The notes beneath the pieces were generated by a model. That model was not told where the DNA came from. It saw only the letters and a list, made by a program, of their open reading frames with translations, and did no database searches. This document shows, piece after piece, positions 9,107-16,481 of a DNA stretch of 34,835 nucleotides. The position numbers were made by a program, and so were the translations under genes. This DNA is from Oscillospiraceae bacterium (lineage in GTDB: Bacteria; Bacillota; Clostridia; Oscillospirales; Oscillospiraceae): assembly GCA_017410075.1 (NCBI GenBank), contig JAFQRK010000027.1, positions 1 to 34,835 of the forward strand, in the 5' to 3' direction. Position 1 is the first letter of the stretch; each line of letters begins with the position of its first letter.

Positions 9107-9969
9107 GAAAGATAACCGCAATCGTTTTGCTGCTTTGCCTGCTGCTTTGCGGCTGCGCGCAGCAGCCCACCGGTCAGGTGGTAGCTCCCGTCCAGGAACA
9201 GCTTTGGGTGCATTATATTGATGTAGGCCAGGCAGATTGCATTTTGCTGGAATGCGACGGGCATTTCGCCCTGATCGACGGCGGCAACGATGCCGACGGC
9301 GGATCGATAGCCGCTTATCTGCAGATGCAAGGCGTTGAAAAGCTGGATCTGGTGGTAGCCACCCATCCCCACGAGGATCACATCGGCGGATTGGCCGATG
9401 TGATCGACGCATTCCCGGTGGATGCCGTTTGGTCTTCCTCCATTCCCAACAACACCAATGCCGTCCGTAATTTTCTCAAGAGCGTCAGCCACCAGGATCT
9501 GGAGGTAGTGCAGCCTGCAGTCGGACAAGTCTTCACCTTGGGCACCGCCACCGTCACTGTTCTGGGTCCGGTGAAAGAATATGATGAGATCAACAATCTG
9601 TCCCTGGTGCTGATGGTACAGCACGGCGAAAAGCGTTTCCTGCTCACCGGCGATATGGAGCGCATCGCAGAAAACGATCTGGTGGACAGCGGTGCTGATC
9701 TGAAGGCCGATGTGCTGAAGGTGGGTCACCACGGCAGCGAAGGCTCCTCCGGCTACATTTTCCTGCGGGAGGTTATGCCTACATACGCCATCATCAGCTG
9801 CGGCAAGAATAATTCCTACGGCCATCCCGACGAAACCACACTGTCCCGTTTTTCGGATGCGGAAGCCACCGTGCTGCGCACCGATGAGCTGTCTACCATC
9901 GTCGCCCGTTCCGACGGAACCGATATTTACTTTATGTGGGGCGCAGAGCATCTGCAAAACGCGGCATAA
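9103..9969 (+). CDS. Metallo-beta-lactamase-fold lipoprotein (ComEC C-terminal domain-like)
   Basis: A 288-residue exported lipoprotein. The signal peptide is followed by the lipobox LLCGC, with C18 as the lipidated cysteine. The mature part is a metallo-beta-lactamase fold of the ComEC/Rec2 C-terminal type: IDVGQADCILL, the zinc motif HxHxDH at H88-H93 (THPHEDHIGG), LTGD, and KVGHHGS. It lacks the ComEC membrane channel, so it is a stand-alone surface hydrolase, possibly a nuclease or phosphodiesterase. Substrate specificity is unknown. Coupled to the SDR gene by a 4-bp overlap. Confidence 0.87.
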   Translation: MRKITAIVLLLCLLLCGCAQQPTGQVVAPVQEQLWVHYIDVGQADCILLECDGHFALIDGGNDADGGSIAAYLQMQGVEKLDLVVATHPHEDHIGGLADVIDAFPVDAVWSSSIPNNTNAVRNFLKSVSHQDLEVVQPAVGQVFTLGTATVTVLGPVKEYDEINNLSLVLMVQHGEKRFLLTGDMERIAENDLVDSGADLKADVLKVGHHGSEGSSGYIFLREVMPTYAIISCGKNNSYGHPDETTLSRFSDAEATVLRTDELSTIVARSDGTDIYFMWGAEHLQNAA

Positions 9970-9984
9970 TCAAGCCATCGCCTT

Positions 9985-10220
9985 GGCCCCCTCTATGAGG
10001 GGGCTGGCTTTTTGCAGCGCAAAAAGTCTGGGGGAGTGTCCCATCGCAACGGCGACACTCCTGTTGCGGTACCCGGCAAAAGCTGCGTCTGTCGAAGCAG
10101 ACTTGCTTTCTGCCGACCGCTGCCACTCGCTCAGGTCGCTTGTTCCGCCGCCGGCGGTGCTTCCTTCGCTCCCCCTCCGTCTTCGCCTGCGGCGAATCCA
10201 CCTCCCTCAAAGAGGGAGGC
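9985..10220. repeat. Long palindromic intergenic repeat, copy A (236 bp)
   Basis: It begins GGCCCCCTCTATGAGGGGGC and ends CCACCTCCCTCAAAGAGGGAGGC. The two ends form imperfect inverted repeats of about 24 bp. It shares with the copy at 20328-20453 the segments TTTTTGC..GCAAAAAG.CTGGGGGAG and TCTTCGCCTGCGGCGAA. It carries about 110 extra bases in the middle compared with that copy. It encodes nothing recognisable and lies between convergent transcription units, so it resembles a non-autonomous mobile palindrome (MITE/REP-like). Confidence 0.75.
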
Positions 10221-10223
10221 AAG

Positions 10224-10258
10224 AAAAATCCCAGAGATTTTCATCTCTGGGATTTTAT
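10224..10258 (-). terminator. Terminator of the hom-lysC-asd operon
   Basis: A perfect stem AAAATCCCAGAGAT/ATCTCTGGGATTTT with a 4-base loop begins 5 bases past the asd stop. On the - strand it runs into a T-rich stretch. It is a strong intrinsic terminator and probably works from both sides. Confidence 0.88.
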
Positions 10259-10262
10259 AATT

Positions 10263-11264
10263 TTACTTAACCAGCAGCTCTGCGATCTGAATTGCGTTGG
10301 TAGCTGCGCCCTTGCGCACCTGGTCGCCGCAGCACCAAAGTGCCAGGCCGCAGGGATCGGTAATATCCTTACGGATACGGCCGACAAAGACCAGATCCTG
10401 ATCGGAGGTCTCCAGAGGCATGGGATACTGCTTTGCGGCCAGATCGTCCACCAGCTTACAGCCGGGAGCCTTTGCGATAACCGCTCTTGCCTGCTCCACG
10501 GTGACGGGAACATCAAAATGGCAGGAAACAGAAATGGAATGGCTGCGCACCACGGGAACGCGGACGCAGGTGCAGGTAACATTCAGCTCCGGCAGATGCA
10601 TGATCTTTCTGCCTTCGTTGTGCAGCTTCATCTCCTCGCTGGTGTAGCCGTTTTCCTGACCGCCGCCGATCTGGGGGATCAGATTGTAGGCGATCTGGTG
10701 GGAGAAGATCTTGGGCGCATAGGTCTTGCCTGCGCGCAGAGCCTCCACCTGGTTCTCCAGTTCTGCCATGCCGGCAACACCTGCACCGGAAACAGCCTGG
10801 TAAGTGGATGCCACCATGCTCTCGATGGGAGACAGCTTATTCAGGGCATTGACTGCAGTAACTGTAATGATGGTGGAGCAGTTGGGGTTGGAGATGATGC
10901 CGCTGTGCCACTTCACATCCTCAGGGTTGACCTCAGGCACAACCAGAGGCACCTTGGGATCCATACGGAATGCAGAAGAATTATCCACAAACACAGCACC
11001 GGCGGCGATGATAGCCGGCGCAAACTGCTTGGCGATATCGTTTTCAGCCGCGCCCAGGACGATATCCACGCCCTCAAACGCCTCGTTGCAGGCTTCCCGG
11101 ATCACCACATCCTCGCCATTGAACTTTAGGGTCTTGCCTGCGCTGCGGGCGCTGGCAAGAGGGATCAGCTTGCCTACGGGGAAATTGCGCTCCTGCAGAA
11201 TTTTGATCATTTCCTGTCCCACAGCGCCGGTGGCGCCCAGGACAGCAACAGTATAAGTCTTCAT
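10263..11264 (-). CDS. asd: Aspartate-semialdehyde dehydrogenase
   Basis: Reduces aspartyl phosphate to aspartate semialdehyde with NADPH, the branch point to lysine/diaminopimelate and to homoserine. The 333-residue protein has the N-terminal GATGAVGQEM nucleotide site and the catalytic cysteine C129 in SNPNCSTI. Length is typical for the Gram-positive Asd type. The ATG follows TGGAGG. It is third in a hom-lysC-asd operon, 23 bp after lysC. Confidence 0.95.
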   Translation of the reverse strand: MKTYTVAVLGATGAVGQEMIKILQERNFPVGKLIPLASARSAGKTLKFNGEDVVIREACNEAFEGVDIVLGAAENDIAKQFAPAIIAAGAVFVDNSSAFRMDPKVPLVVPEVNPEDVKWHSGIISNPNCSTIITVTAVNALNKLSPIESMVASTYQAVSGAGVAGMAELENQVEALRAGKTYAPKIFSHQIAYNLIPQIGGGQENGYTSEEMKLHNEGRKIMHLPELNVTCTCVRVPVVRSHSISVSCHFDVPVTVEQARAVIAKAPGCKLVDDLAAKQYPMPLETSDQDLVFVGRIRKDITDPCGLALWCCGDQVRKGAATNAIQIAELLVK

Positions 11265-11287
11265 AGTTTTACCTCCAGGGAATGGGA

Positions 11288-12604
11288 TTACTTTGCAAAG
11301 CTGTTGTACAGCACGCGGATCGCCTCGGCAAAATCGTCATTGCTGACACCGAAGATAATGTTCAGCTCGTCAGGGCCTTGGTTGATCATACGGATATTGA
11401 TGCCGGCTTCGCCCAGCGCAGCAAACAGCCTGCCGGAAATGCCGGGACGGCCTGCCATATGGCGGCCAACCGCAGCGACCACCGCGATCTGATCGTGGAC
11501 ATCCACAGTATCGGGATTGACCTCCGCCTGGATTTCCTGCAGAACATCGTAAAGATGCGGCGTCAGCGCGTCGGTCTCCAGCACCACAGAAACATTGTCA
11601 ATGCCGTTGGGGACATAGTCGATGGAGATGTTGTGCCGCTCCAGAACCGTCAGGATCTTGCGCAGGATACCAACCTCATTGCTAAGGCCGCGCTTGGAAA
11701 TGGAGATGATGGAGAAATTCTTTTTGCCGGTAATGCCGGTGATGAAGCGATCGGGATTGACGGGGGTGTCAAAGCTTTCCTTGATCATCGTGCCGTCATC
11801 GCCGGGGGCATTGGTGTTGCGGATGTTCAGAGGAATGCTCTTCTCCCGGACGGGGAAGATGGTGCCCTCGTGCAGCACCTGGGCGCCGGAATAGCTCAGC
11901 TCCCGCAGCTCATCATATGTAACCTCAGGAATGGTTTCGGGATTTTCAACGATCCGGGGATCGGCCATCAAAATGCCGGAAACATCTGTCCAGTTTTCGT
12001 AGATATCTGCATCCAGAGCCGCTGCTGCCAGCGCGCCGGTGATATCGCTGCCGCCGCGGGTGAAGGTCTTGATATTGCCATCGGGCATTTTTCCGTAGAA
12101 ACCGGGGATCACAACGCTTTCGCTGCCTGCCAGTTCCTTCAGGGCGGCGTAGGACTTTTCCTTATCCACTGTGCCGTCCATCTTGAAAAAGACCCAGTCC
12201 GCCGCATCCACAAACTTGAAGCCCAGATAGTCTGCCATCAGCTTGGCGGAGAAATATTCGCCGCGGCTTGCCAGCTCATCCTGAGAAATGGCCTTCTTAT
12301 CCAGCCGGCGCTTCAGAGTGTCCAGCTCTTCATCAATTTCCACCGTAATGGACAGATCCGCACGGATCTGCTGATAACGGCTCTTGATCATATCAAAGAC
12401 CCGGTTGCAGTCCACGCCGTACTGAGAGTGGGCGTGGCACAGATACAAAAGGTCTGTGATCTTGTGATCGTCGCCAAAGCGCTTGCCTGCTGCGGAAACG
12501 ACCACCACACGGCGGGCAGGATCCGCCAGAATAATATCCCGAATTTTACGGTACTGGCCGGCATCTGCCATAGAAGAGCCGCCAAATTTTACTACCTTTA
12601 ACAT
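11288..12604 (-). CDS. lysC: Aspartate kinase with two C-terminal ACT domains
   Basis: Phosphorylates aspartate, the first step toward lysine, threonine and methionine. The 438-residue protein starts with the kinase motif KFGGSS (residues 6-11) and contains the RGGSD motif near the middle. Two ACT regulatory segments follow, around residues 285-345 and 365-435, which in this family bind end-product amino acids. It is monofunctional and not fused to homoserine dehydrogenase. The start has AGAGGAAG ahead, and the gene lies 19 bp after hom. Which amino acid inhibits it cannot be read from the sequence. Confidence 0.94.
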   Translation of the reverse strand: MLKVVKFGGSSMADAGQYRKIRDIILADPARRVVVVSAAGKRFGDDHKITDLLYLCHAHSQYGVDCNRVFDMIKSRYQQIRADLSITVEIDEELDTLKRRLDKKAISQDELASRGEYFSAKLMADYLGFKFVDAADWVFFKMDGTVDKEKSYAALKELAGSESVVIPGFYGKMPDGNIKTFTRGGSDITGALAAAALDADIYENWTDVSGILMADPRIVENPETIPEVTYDELRELSYSGAQVLHEGTIFPVREKSIPLNIRNTNAPGDDGTMIKESFDTPVNPDRFITGITGKKNFSIISISKRGLSNEVGILRKILTVLERHNISIDYVPNGIDNVSVVLETDALTPHLYDVLQEIQAEVNPDTVDVHDQIAVVAAVGRHMAGRPGISGRLFAALGEAGINIRMINQGPDELNIIFGVSNDDFAEAIRVLYNSFAK

Positions 12605-12623
12605 ACCGTTCTTCCTCTTTTCT

Positions 12624-13754
12624 TTACAGTGCCGTCACGGGCAGCGCCGCGATGAAGGCGTCAGGGTTGGCCTTCAGCCAGTTGTGCATTTGCTTTACGC
12701 TCACCGGCTTTGTTACGATGGCCTTGCCCCACATTTCTTCTGTGTTTTCTTCCAGCCAGGCATCCTTGGCGCCACGGACATAGTAGCTGTACTTCTCATC
12801 GTTGCACACGCTTACCTTCTTGCCGTAGGCACAGTAGAAGCCTCTGCCGCTTAAAAAGTCCGCGCAGTCCTGCACTACATTATATGCAGTGGGATAGCGG
12901 CCTGCGCCCTGGCCGAAGAAGCTCTGCCGGCCGGAAATATCGCCGCCCAGGGTGATCAGATTGTAATTCATAGGCACAGCGGCCTCCGGAGCATCCAGCT
13001 GGATCAGCGCGGGCTGCACATAGGCGGCATACACGCCGTCCACATACTTGCCGGTGGAGATCAGCTTGCACAGCAAGCCGTGCTTTTTAAAGATGTCCAT
13101 ATCCTTCTTGGTGATATTGCGGATACCGGCGGCAGGAATACCGGTGATATCCAGGCTGACACCAAAGGCAATATTGGCAGACACGATCAGCTTATGCCAG
13201 GTGTCGATGCCGTCAATGTCCGTGGAGGGATCGGCTTCTGCATAGCCCAGCGCCTGGGCGCGGCTCAGTGCCTCTTCATAGCTTAAGTCCATCCGCGCCA
13301 TCGCATCCAGAATGTAGTTGCAGGTGCCGTTCATAATGCCGCCCACATAGTGAATAGCCTCCACGCGGCGAACCCGCTCCAGCTCGCTGAGCCAGCCGAT
13401 GCCGCCACCGACAGATGCAGTGCAGCGCATGCAAACACCCTTTTCCTGGGCCAGGGGCAGCAGCTCGTCATAATATGTAGCCATCATCGCCTTGTTGGCG
13501 GTGGCAACATTCTTGCCGGCCTCGATAGCAGCCTTTACATACTCAAAAGCAGGGTGCAGACCACCGATGGCTTCCACCACGGTGTCAATGCTTTCGTCAT
13601 TCAAAATATCGTTAAAGTCGTGGGTAACTTCTGCATCCGGCAGCTGCAGCTCACGGCGGCACAATACCCGCACAACCTGCATATCTGCTCTGGCAGAGGT
13701 CAGCTCGTACACGCCTTTGCCTACGGTACCGAAACCCAGTAATCCGATTCGCAT
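12624..13754 (-). CDS. hom: Homoserine dehydrogenase
   Basis: Reduces aspartate semialdehyde to homoserine for threonine and methionine synthesis. The 376-residue protein shows the GFGTVGKGV nucleotide site at the N-terminus, ATANK, and the family signature GYAEADPSTDIDGIDTWHK with its catalytic lysine. The C-terminal part after the catalytic domain is only about 60 residues. Many Gram-positive homologues have a full ACT domain and are near 430 residues, so the regulatory domain here looks shortened or absent. The start has AGGAGG 8 bases upstream. First gene of the operon. Confidence 0.93.
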   Translation of the reverse strand: MRIGLLGFGTVGKGVYELTSARADMQVVRVLCRRELQLPDAEVTHDFNDILNDESIDTVVEAIGGLHPAFEYVKAAIEAGKNVATANKAMMATYYDELLPLAQEKGVCMRCTASVGGGIGWLSELERVRRVEAIHYVGGIMNGTCNYILDAMARMDLSYEEALSRAQALGYAEADPSTDIDGIDTWHKLIVSANIAFGVSLDITGIPAAGIRNITKKDMDIFKKHGLLCKLISTGKYVDGVYAAYVQPALIQLDAPEAAVPMNYNLITLGGDISGRQSFFGQGAGRYPTAYNVVQDCADFLSGRGFYCAYGKKVSVCNDEKYSYYVRGAKDAWLEENTEEMWGKAIVTKPVSVKQMHNWLKANPDAFIAALPVTAL

Positions 13755-13817
13755 AGAAATATCCTCCTGCGTTGGAATTTTCTCTAAGGGAAAAACACTT
13801 TCCTTTTTAACCCATAC

Positions 13818-13847
13818 AGTATATCATACCGCCGGGAATAATCGCAA
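13818..13847 (-). promoter_or_regulatory. Promoter of hom-lysC-asd
   Basis: On the - strand the -35 box is TTGCGA (13847-13842) and the -10 box TATACT (13823-13818), with an 18-base spacer. A TATG precedes the -10 box by one base (extended -10). The leader would be about 55 nt, too short for a T-box, lysine riboswitch or SAM riboswitch, and none is seen. Confidence 0.65.
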
Positions 13848-13932
13848 GTATTTTCACGAAAAAACATATCTTTTATGCAGAAAGTGGAGAATTCTCCCTC
13901 GTCCGACCAATAATCTTATGCAATATCCTCTT

Positions 13933-14070
13933 TGTCATTCCGAGCCAGTGCGCACACTGGCGTGGGAAACCCCCGGTTTTCAAACTTTTCTGCTCAAAAA
14001 CCGGGGGATTTTTACTTCATATTTAGGGGATTGCCACACCAGTGACATCGGTCACTGGTTCGCAATGACA
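13933..14070. repeat. Hairpin-armed intergenic repeat, copy C (138 bp)
   Basis: It starts TGTCATTCCGAG and ends CGCAATGACA, giving 7-bp inverted ends (TGTCATT/AATGACA). Each end arm folds on itself: CCAGTG/CACTGG inside TTCC/GGAA at the left, and CCAGTGAC/GTCACTGG inside TTGC/GCAA at the right. The centre holds a third hairpin (CCCCCGGTTTT/AAAACCGGGGG). It begins 9 bp past the mgtE stop, and its central hairpin could end mgtE transcription. The same family occurs at 15705-15802. Confidence 0.75.
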
Positions 14071-14078
14071 ACTTAAAA

Positions 14079-15458
14079 TCACACGCCCAAAAGGGCCTTT
14101 GCAAACAGGAAATAAACCAACAGAGATACTGCATCCACGATGGTGGAAATAAAGGGGCTTGCCATAACCGCCGGATCCAAATGCAGGATCTTGGCGATCA
14201 TCGGCAGGCAGGCGCCCACCAGCTTTGCCAGCACCACCGTCGCAGCCAAAGTCAGGCATACCACCGCATTGACCATCAGCGTGATATCTTCATTGCCCAT
14301 CAGCAGACGATCCACCAGCCAGATCTTGGCAAAGCATACCACCGCCAGCGCAATGCCGCACAGAATGGCTGTGCGCAGCTCTTTCCAGATGACGATGCCA
14401 ATGTCGGCAAACCGCAGTTCATCCAGACTCAGGGCGCGGATCACCGTAACCGAGGACTGTGCGCCGGAGTTACCTCCGGTACCCATCAGCATAGGGATAA
14501 ACGCTGTCAGCGCCACCTGGGCCGCCAGCGCGCCCTCAAACGCCGTGATGATCAGTCCCGTAAAGGTTGCCGACACCATCAAAAGCATCAGCCAGGGAAT
14601 TCTGTTCTTGAAAAGGTCAAAAGCTGTGCTGCGCAGATAGGTCTTTTCCGACGGCAGCATACCGCCCATGATCTCCATATCCTCGGTGGTCTCTTCTTCG
14701 ATGACATCCATAGCGTCGTCGAAGGTGATGATACCAACCATTCTGTCCTCGCCATCCACCACCGGCAGCGCCAGGAAATTATACTTGGCCAGCATTTTGG
14801 CCACTTCTTCCTGGTCGGTCTGGGTGCTGACACAGATCACATTGGTTGACATAATGTCCGAGATCTTTATCTCGTCATCCTCTGCCAGCAGCAGATCCTT
14901 CACCGTAACGATACCCTGCAGCTTTCTGTCCTTGGCGGTGACATAGCAGGTGTAAATGGTCTCCTTGTCCACGCCCTGACGGCGGATGCGAAGGATGGCC
15001 TCCTCCACAGTCATTTCCGGCCGCAGGGATACATATTCCGTGGTCATCAGCGAGCCGGCGGAATTATCGGGATAGCGCAGGATCTGATTGATGGACTTAC
15101 GCATTTCCGGATCTGCCTGCTTTAGAATCCGCTTGACCACATTGGCGGGCATTTCCTCCACCAGGTCGGCCGCGTCGTCCACATACAGCTCGTCCACGAT
15201 TTCCTTCAGCTCGTTATCGGAAAAGCTGCGGATCAGCAGCTCCTGCGCCTCCGGCTCCATTTCCACGAAGGTCTCCGCTGCCAATTCTTTCGGCAGCAGG
15301 CGGAAGATCAGAGGGATCTTCTCCTCCTCCACATCGTAGAAAAGCTCCGCAATATCACTGGGATACATCACCAGCAGAATATCCCGCAGCGCTGCATATT
15401 TCTTTTCCTCCAGCATCTTCTGGAGGGCTTTGGTAACAATATCAAATTTCTCTGCCAA
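14079..15458 (-). CDS. mgtE: Magnesium transporter MgtE
   Basis: A Mg2+-gated, Mg2+-selective membrane channel. The 459-residue protein has the cytoplasmic N-domain of helical repeats (about 1-130), a paired CBS domain (about 135-260), and five membrane helices in the C-terminal 190 residues. The pore-region motif GTGGNSGAQSS and the helix VDAVSLLVYFLFAKALL are visible. Its start codon is TTG: AGGAGG lies 9 bases ahead, and the nearby ATG (15465-15463) is out of frame. It is preceded by a 21-codon leader ORF 60 bp upstream. No M-box riboswitch is visible, so control may run through the leader. Confidence 0.93.
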   Translation of the reverse strand: MAEKFDIVTKALQKMLEEKKYAALRDILLVMYPSDIAELFYDVEEEKIPLIFRLLPKELAAETFVEMEPEAQELLIRSFSDNELKEIVDELYVDDAADLVEEMPANVVKRILKQADPEMRKSINQILRYPDNSAGSLMTTEYVSLRPEMTVEEAILRIRRQGVDKETIYTCYVTAKDRKLQGIVTVKDLLLAEDDEIKISDIMSTNVICVSTQTDQEEVAKMLAKYNFLALPVVDGEDRMVGIITFDDAMDVIEEETTEDMEIMGGMLPSEKTYLRSTAFDLFKNRIPWLMLLMVSATFTGLIITAFEGALAAQVALTAFIPMLMGTGGNSGAQSSVTVIRALSLDELRFADIGIVIWKELRTAILCGIALAVVCFAKIWLVDRLLMGNEDITLMVNAVVCLTLAATVVLAKLVGACLPMIAKILHLDPAVMASPFISTIVDAVSLLVYFLFAKALLGV

Positions 15459-15518
15459 GATGCATTTCCTCCTGTTCTTAAAATTTCAAACAAAAGGCAA
15501 ATACACCGACTGAAATGA

Positions 15519-15584
15519 CTACGGGCGCACCACGGCCCGCATACTACTTCGGCCGGGTATACTGCCGCTATTACCGGTGTCCAT
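15519..15584 (-). CDS. 21-residue leader peptide upstream of mgtE
   Basis: A short ORF with a strong ribosome site (AAAGGAGGG, 6 bases before ATG) about 28 nt after the predicted start of the mgtE transcript. The peptide starts MDTGNSGSIPG and ends RAVVRP, with arginine-proline as its last codons. It stops 60 bp before mgtE. The RNA over its second half can form two competing hairpins: 15533-15537 with 15551-15555, or 15522-15526 with 15535-15539. The placement resembles leader peptides that couple ribosome behaviour to expression of a Mg2+ transporter (the MgtL principle in enterobacteria). There is no sequence similarity to MgtL, and the regulatory role is inference. Confidence 0.6.
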   Translation of the reverse strand: MDTGNSGSIPGRSSMRAVVRP

Positions 15585-15618
15585 GGTGTTCCCTCCTTTT
15601 ACGCGCATTTCTTCCGTT

Positions 15619-15647
15619 ATTTTACGCCTGTTTTTTCGGCTTGTCAA
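15619..15647 (-). promoter_or_regulatory. Promoter of the mgtE leader/mgtE transcript
   Basis: Consensus -35 TTGACA (15647-15642) and -10 TAAAAT (15624-15619) are separated by exactly 17 bases on the - strand. The leader RNA before mgtE would be about 155 nt and contains the 21-codon ORF. Confidence 0.8.
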
Positions 15648-15649
15648 CC

Positions 15650-15678
15650 TTGACGGCTGTGTTTTCTTGGCGTAAAAT
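15650..15678 (+). promoter_or_regulatory. Promoter of the GNAT acetyltransferase gene, back to back with the mgtE promoter
   Basis: -35 TTGACG (15650-15655) and -10 TAAAAT (15673-15678) have a 17-base spacer. Only 2 bp separate its -35 box from that of the mgtE promoter. The outer 10 bp of the pair (ATTTTACGCC at 15619-15628, GGCGTAAAAT at 15669-15678) are perfect inverted repeats. The leader would be about 140 nt and would include a hairpin repeat. Confidence 0.75.
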
Positions 15679-15704
15679 AGATTTAATGAAATCTCCTCAG
15701 CTTC

Positions 15705-15802
15705 TGTCATTGCGCGGCCCGTGGGACCGTGGCAATCTCCTGGTGCAAAGTTTCCCTTTGGGAGATTCCCAAGTCGGGGCTGCGCCCCTCCCCGGAATGA
15801 CA
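15705..15802. repeat. Hairpin-armed intergenic repeat, copy D (98 bp)
   Basis: It starts TGTCATTGCGCGG and ends CCCCGGAATGACA, with the same 7-bp inverted ends as the copy at 13933-14070. Its left arm pairs TTGC with GCAA. Its right arm, read on the other strand, pairs TTCC with GGAA and has an inner GGGGC/GCCCC stem. It lies entirely in the untranslated leader of the GNAT gene, ending 24 bp before the start codon. Confidence 0.75.
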
Positions 15803-15826
15803 TTCTATACTTATGGAGGTAGTCCT

Positions 15827-16408
15827 ATGATTCGCAAGGCAACCGTGGCAGATGTGCCGGCGATGCTGGAAATCTACGCGCCCCATGTCCTTACCACCAC
15901 CAACTCCTTTGAATACGAAGTTCCCTCTGTGGAAACATTTACGGAGCGTTTGACTGCATACACCCAGCAGTTTCCCTGGCTGGTTTGGGAAGAAGACGGC
16001 TGCGTCAAGGGCTATGCATACGCAAGCCTCCCCTTTTCCCGACCCGGCTACCGCTGGTGCTGCGAGGTATCCATCTATCTGGCGCCGGAGGCCCAGAGAA
16101 AAGGCATCGGCAGAAAGCTTTATGCCGTCTTGGAGTACATCCTTTGGCAGCAGGGCTACCGCACCATTTATTCCGTCGTCACCGGCGCCAACACCGGATC
16201 TGTAGCATTCCACCAAAAGGTGGGCTATACGCTTTTTGCCACATTCCCCAACTGCGGTTACAAGCTGGGCCGGAATTTGGATGTGATTTGGCTGCAAAAA
16301 CAGTCAGATGCCGTCGAAATGCCCACCCGGTTCCCTGTTCCGTGGACTTGCATTGTGGAAAATGACGGAAAGCTGCGTGATATTTTAGCCATTTTATCCC
16401 TTTCTTAA
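15827..16408 (+). CDS. GNAT acetyltransferase, phosphinothricin acetyltransferase-like
   Basis: A 193-residue GNAT-fold N-acetyltransferase. The start MIRKATVADVPAMLEIYAPHV, the substrate-side segment TTTNSFEYEVPS, the acetyl-CoA loop AQRKGIGRKLY, and the C-terminal VAFHQKVGYTLFATFPNCGYKLGR..DVIW match the phosphinothricin/methionine-sulfone acetyltransferase subgroup. Natural substrates of such proteins are often unknown, so resistance should not be assumed. The ATG at 15827 has TGGAGG 8 bases upstream. The frame is open far upstream, but those residues come from the repeat and promoter. Confidence 0.88.
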   Translation: MIRKATVADVPAMLEIYAPHVLTTTNSFEYEVPSVETFTERLTAYTQQFPWLVWEEDGCVKGYAYASLPFSRPGYRWCCEVSIYLAPEAQRKGIGRKLYAVLEYILWQQGYRTIYSVVTGANTGSVAFHQKVGYTLFATFPNCGYKLGRNLDVIWLQKQSDAVEMPTRFPVPWTCIVENDGKLRDILAILSLS

Positions 16409-16429
16409 ACAGTAAAAATATGGTATGCT
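16401..16429 (+). promoter_or_regulatory. Probable promoter of glgC-glgD-glgA
   Basis: -10 TATGCT (16424-16429) is preceded by TATGG (extended -10). A weak -35 TTTCTT (16401-16406) lies 17 bases ahead and overlaps the stop of the acetyltransferase gene. The leader is about 46 nt, with no riboswitch visible. Confidence 0.5.
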
Positions 16430-16481
16430 AAGTGTGGACAAATTTTACCTGCAACCAACTTTTATATAAGGAGTTCGTTTT

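Noticed and set aside
11282..12601. Long open frame on the + strand opposite lysC (439 codons)
   Set aside because: Mirrors the lysC codons. No ribosome site, promoter or domain was found, and the aspartate kinase motifs on the other strand are complete.
15459..15618. M-box (ykoK) magnesium riboswitch before mgtE
   Set aside because: The conserved M-box core sequences are not present, and the interval is largely taken up by the leader ORF.
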